Assembly: GCA_017405115.1 (NCBI GenBank)
Contig: JAFRBA010000199.1
Coordinates: 1 to 13,649, forward strand
Reading direction: 5' to 3'
DNA length: 13,649 bases
From: Kiritimatiellia bacterium
GTDB lineage: Bacteria > Verrucomicrobiota > Kiritimatiellia > RFP12 > UBA1067
Shown here: positions 12,713 to 13,649 of the stretch, in pieces
Position numbering within the stretch: the stretch's first letter is position 1
Layout of the letters: each line of letters begins with the position of its first letter
Position numbers and translations under genes: made by a program
The notes under the pieces: generated by a model
What the model saw: only the letters and a program-made list of their open reading frames with translations
What the model was told of the DNA's origin: nothing
Databases searched by the model: none

Positions 12713-13448
12713 GAAGGAAGAAGAGAAGATTGCGGCAGAAAACCTGAAGGGCGACCGTGCGCTGTTCGGCTCGCTGCTGACGCACGTCGTCAGGGCCTCT
12801 CCTGACGAGGACTGCGCGAGCCTGATCCTCAAGACGGTCGGCCGGGCCGTGGAGGCGGACCGTTGCTACGCCTACAGGTTCTGGGAGCCCGGCAAGTCCT
12901 CAATGTGCACCAACACCCACGAATGGTGCGCCGACGGCATTGAGCCGATGATCAGCGGACAGCAGACGTGCGACCTCTCGGAACTCGAGGAATTCAACGC
13001 CTGCATCACCTCCGGGCGCGACTACATAGCGATCCGCACGCCGCTCAACGCCATCATCGGCTCCTCGGACCTTCCGAGGCGCGTCCTCGTCGTGGACGAC
13101 TCGCCCGTCAACCGCGCGGTGCTGAAGGTAATGCTGAAGAAAGTCGGCATAACGGACCTCGAGCTTGCGGTGGACGGCAGTGCCGCCCTTGACGTGCTTA
13201 AGAGGGACCAGTCGTTCGACCTCGTCTTGTCCGACATGTGGATGCCCGTCATGGACGGCGCCGAGCTCATCAGGCGGATTCGCGGGGAGGAACGCCTCGC
13301 GCACCTGAAGGTGTGCTCGATCACCGCCGACGTGGAATCCCTGGCGACCTACAGGGAACAGGGGTTCGACGCCCTCCTGCTGAAGCCCGTGACGGTCGAG
13401 AAGCTCGCGGAGCTTCTGAAAAACCCCGACCTCCGCAGACCCGCCTGA
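12711..13448 (+). CDS. Partial GAF plus receiver protein, apparent remnant of a hybrid histidine kinase
   Basis: 245-residue cytoplasmic protein. Residues about 20-104 match the first part of a GAF sensor domain (EADRCYAYRFWEPG, NTHEWCADGIEP). Residues 108-117 read IRTPLNAIIG, the classic stretch just after the phospho-accepting His in HisKA domains (SHEIRTPLNAIIG), but the SHE residues are missing. Within a few residues RVLVVDDSPVNR (124 onward) begins a receiver domain. No dimerisation-helix remainder and no HATPase domain exist. The receiver is complete: Asp129/Asp130, phospho-acceptor Asp175 in SDMWMPVMDG, Thr205 and Lys225 before Pro226. The simplest reading is that internal deletions removed the GAF end, the His and the whole kinase core while keeping the frame. 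It cannot autophosphorylate but could accept phosphate from another kinase. GTG 12711 is the first in-frame start after a stop at 12693; there is no ribosome binding site. A 6-bp dyad CCTCGG/CCGAGG (13063-13068 and 13074-13079) lies exactly at the junction. Confidence 0.85.
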   Translation: MKEEEKIAAENLKGDRALFGSLLTHVVRASPDEDCASLILKTVGRAVEADRCYAYRFWEPGKSSMCTNTHEWCADGIEPMISGQQTCDLSELEEFNACITSGRDYIAIRTPLNAIIGSSDLPRRVLVVDDSPVNRAVLKVMLKKVGITDLELAVDGSAALDVLKRDQSFDLVLSDMWMPVMDGAELIRRIRGEERLAHLKVCSITADVESLATYREQGFDALLLKPVTVEKLAELLKNPDLRRPA

Positions 13449-13649
13449 GCTTTGCCCCCCCAGGAAGCTTGGTGGTTCCCCAATTTTGGGGTATGAAAAC
13501 TGGCGCACCCCTGTAAACAAAGGGCGAAATAGCGATTTTCGTTTTGCGACAAGTGAAAATTCCTCTTAGGGTTTGTAATTGAACTCCGAGCGTTTGAGCT
13601 CTCGCTACCGCTCCGCAGCTTCGCACCACACAACGGCTCTGCATGTGTC
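13449..13649. other. Non-coding tail region with short hairpin
   Basis: I support no gene here. CCCCA (13478-13482) and TGGGG (13487-13491) form a small hairpin about 30 nt after the receiver gene. It lacks a clear T run, so it is only a weak terminator candidate. The region is less GC-rich than the genes and contains GAGC/GCTC-type short dyads around 13588-13613. Minus-strand frames cross it but run into the receiver gene in antisense and look spurious. Confidence 0.5.

Noticed and set aside
11336..12832. 498-codon minus-strand open frame
   Set aside because: Antisense to the AXE1 esterase with its visible catalytic triad; no independent support.
13349..13633. Minus-strand frame of 94 codons at the window end
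   Set aside because: It runs antisense into the receiver gene and has no ribosome binding site or domain that I can defend. It could still be part of a repeated non-coding element.
1..13649. Genome-wide UAG recoding
   Set aside because: The other genes are uninterrupted and only the ATPase has an internal UAG; a local mutation or sequencing error is simpler.

Overview
The window is a GC-rich stretch of bacterial DNA with every supported gene on the + strand. It reads as part of the genome of an uncultured, polysaccharide-degrading Gram-negative bacterium. The gene mix suggests the PVC group, for example a Kiritimatiellota-type gut or anaerobic lineage: secreted glycosidases with Sec signal peptides, a DUF4838/CBM9-like protein, a large repetitive beta-rich surface protein, an AXE1 esterase and a GAF/receiver protein. 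No rRNA or marker gene is present, so the taxonomy is inference.

Layout. (1) 1-199: near-direct repeats, a perfect 24-bp hairpin and a good promoter leading to a short His/Pro-rich putative lipoprotein (200-403). (2) 559-1389: HpcH/HpaI-type 2-keto-3-deoxy-acid aldolase carrying an in-frame 66-nt tandem repeat insert. It is followed closely by a secreted GH31 glycosidase (1439-3151) whose extreme C-terminus is encoded by a second, unrelated repeat pair (3070-3170). (3) 3171-3299: promoter plus a leader with three 15-nt phased repeats, then a DUF234-type AAA ATPase (3300-4625) split by one in-frame UAG codon. (4) 4643-6913: secreted DUF4838 protein with a C-terminal CBM9-like domain. (5) 7069-11339: a secreted TIM-barrel-like protein and an 808-residue beta-rich protein joined by an ATGA overlap, then an acetyl-xylan-esterase-type hydrolase (11369-12688). 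(6) 12711-13448: a protein that looks like a hybrid histidine kinase with its kinase core deleted, leaving a partial GAF domain, a scrap of H-box and an intact receiver. (7) 13449-13649: non-coding, with one short hairpin.

How the genes may work together. Five exported proteins (GH31, DUF4838-CBM9, TIM barrel, beta-rich protein, esterase) plus a cytoplasmic keto-acid aldolase suggest a glycan-use locus: deacetylation and alpha-glycoside cleavage outside the cytoplasm, and sugar-acid breakdown inside. The substrate cannot be read from sequence. The GH31 motifs and the 57-residue spacing of its two catalytic Asp residues are closest, from memory, to the MYORG-type alpha-galactosidase branch.

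The most unusual aspect is genome plasticity: two repeat families invade or extend coding sequence in frame, an ATPase has a nonsense codon, and a signalling gene has collapsed by internal deletion. I found no CRISPR array, RNA gene or transposase, and no clear evidence for a wholly new defence or mobile system.
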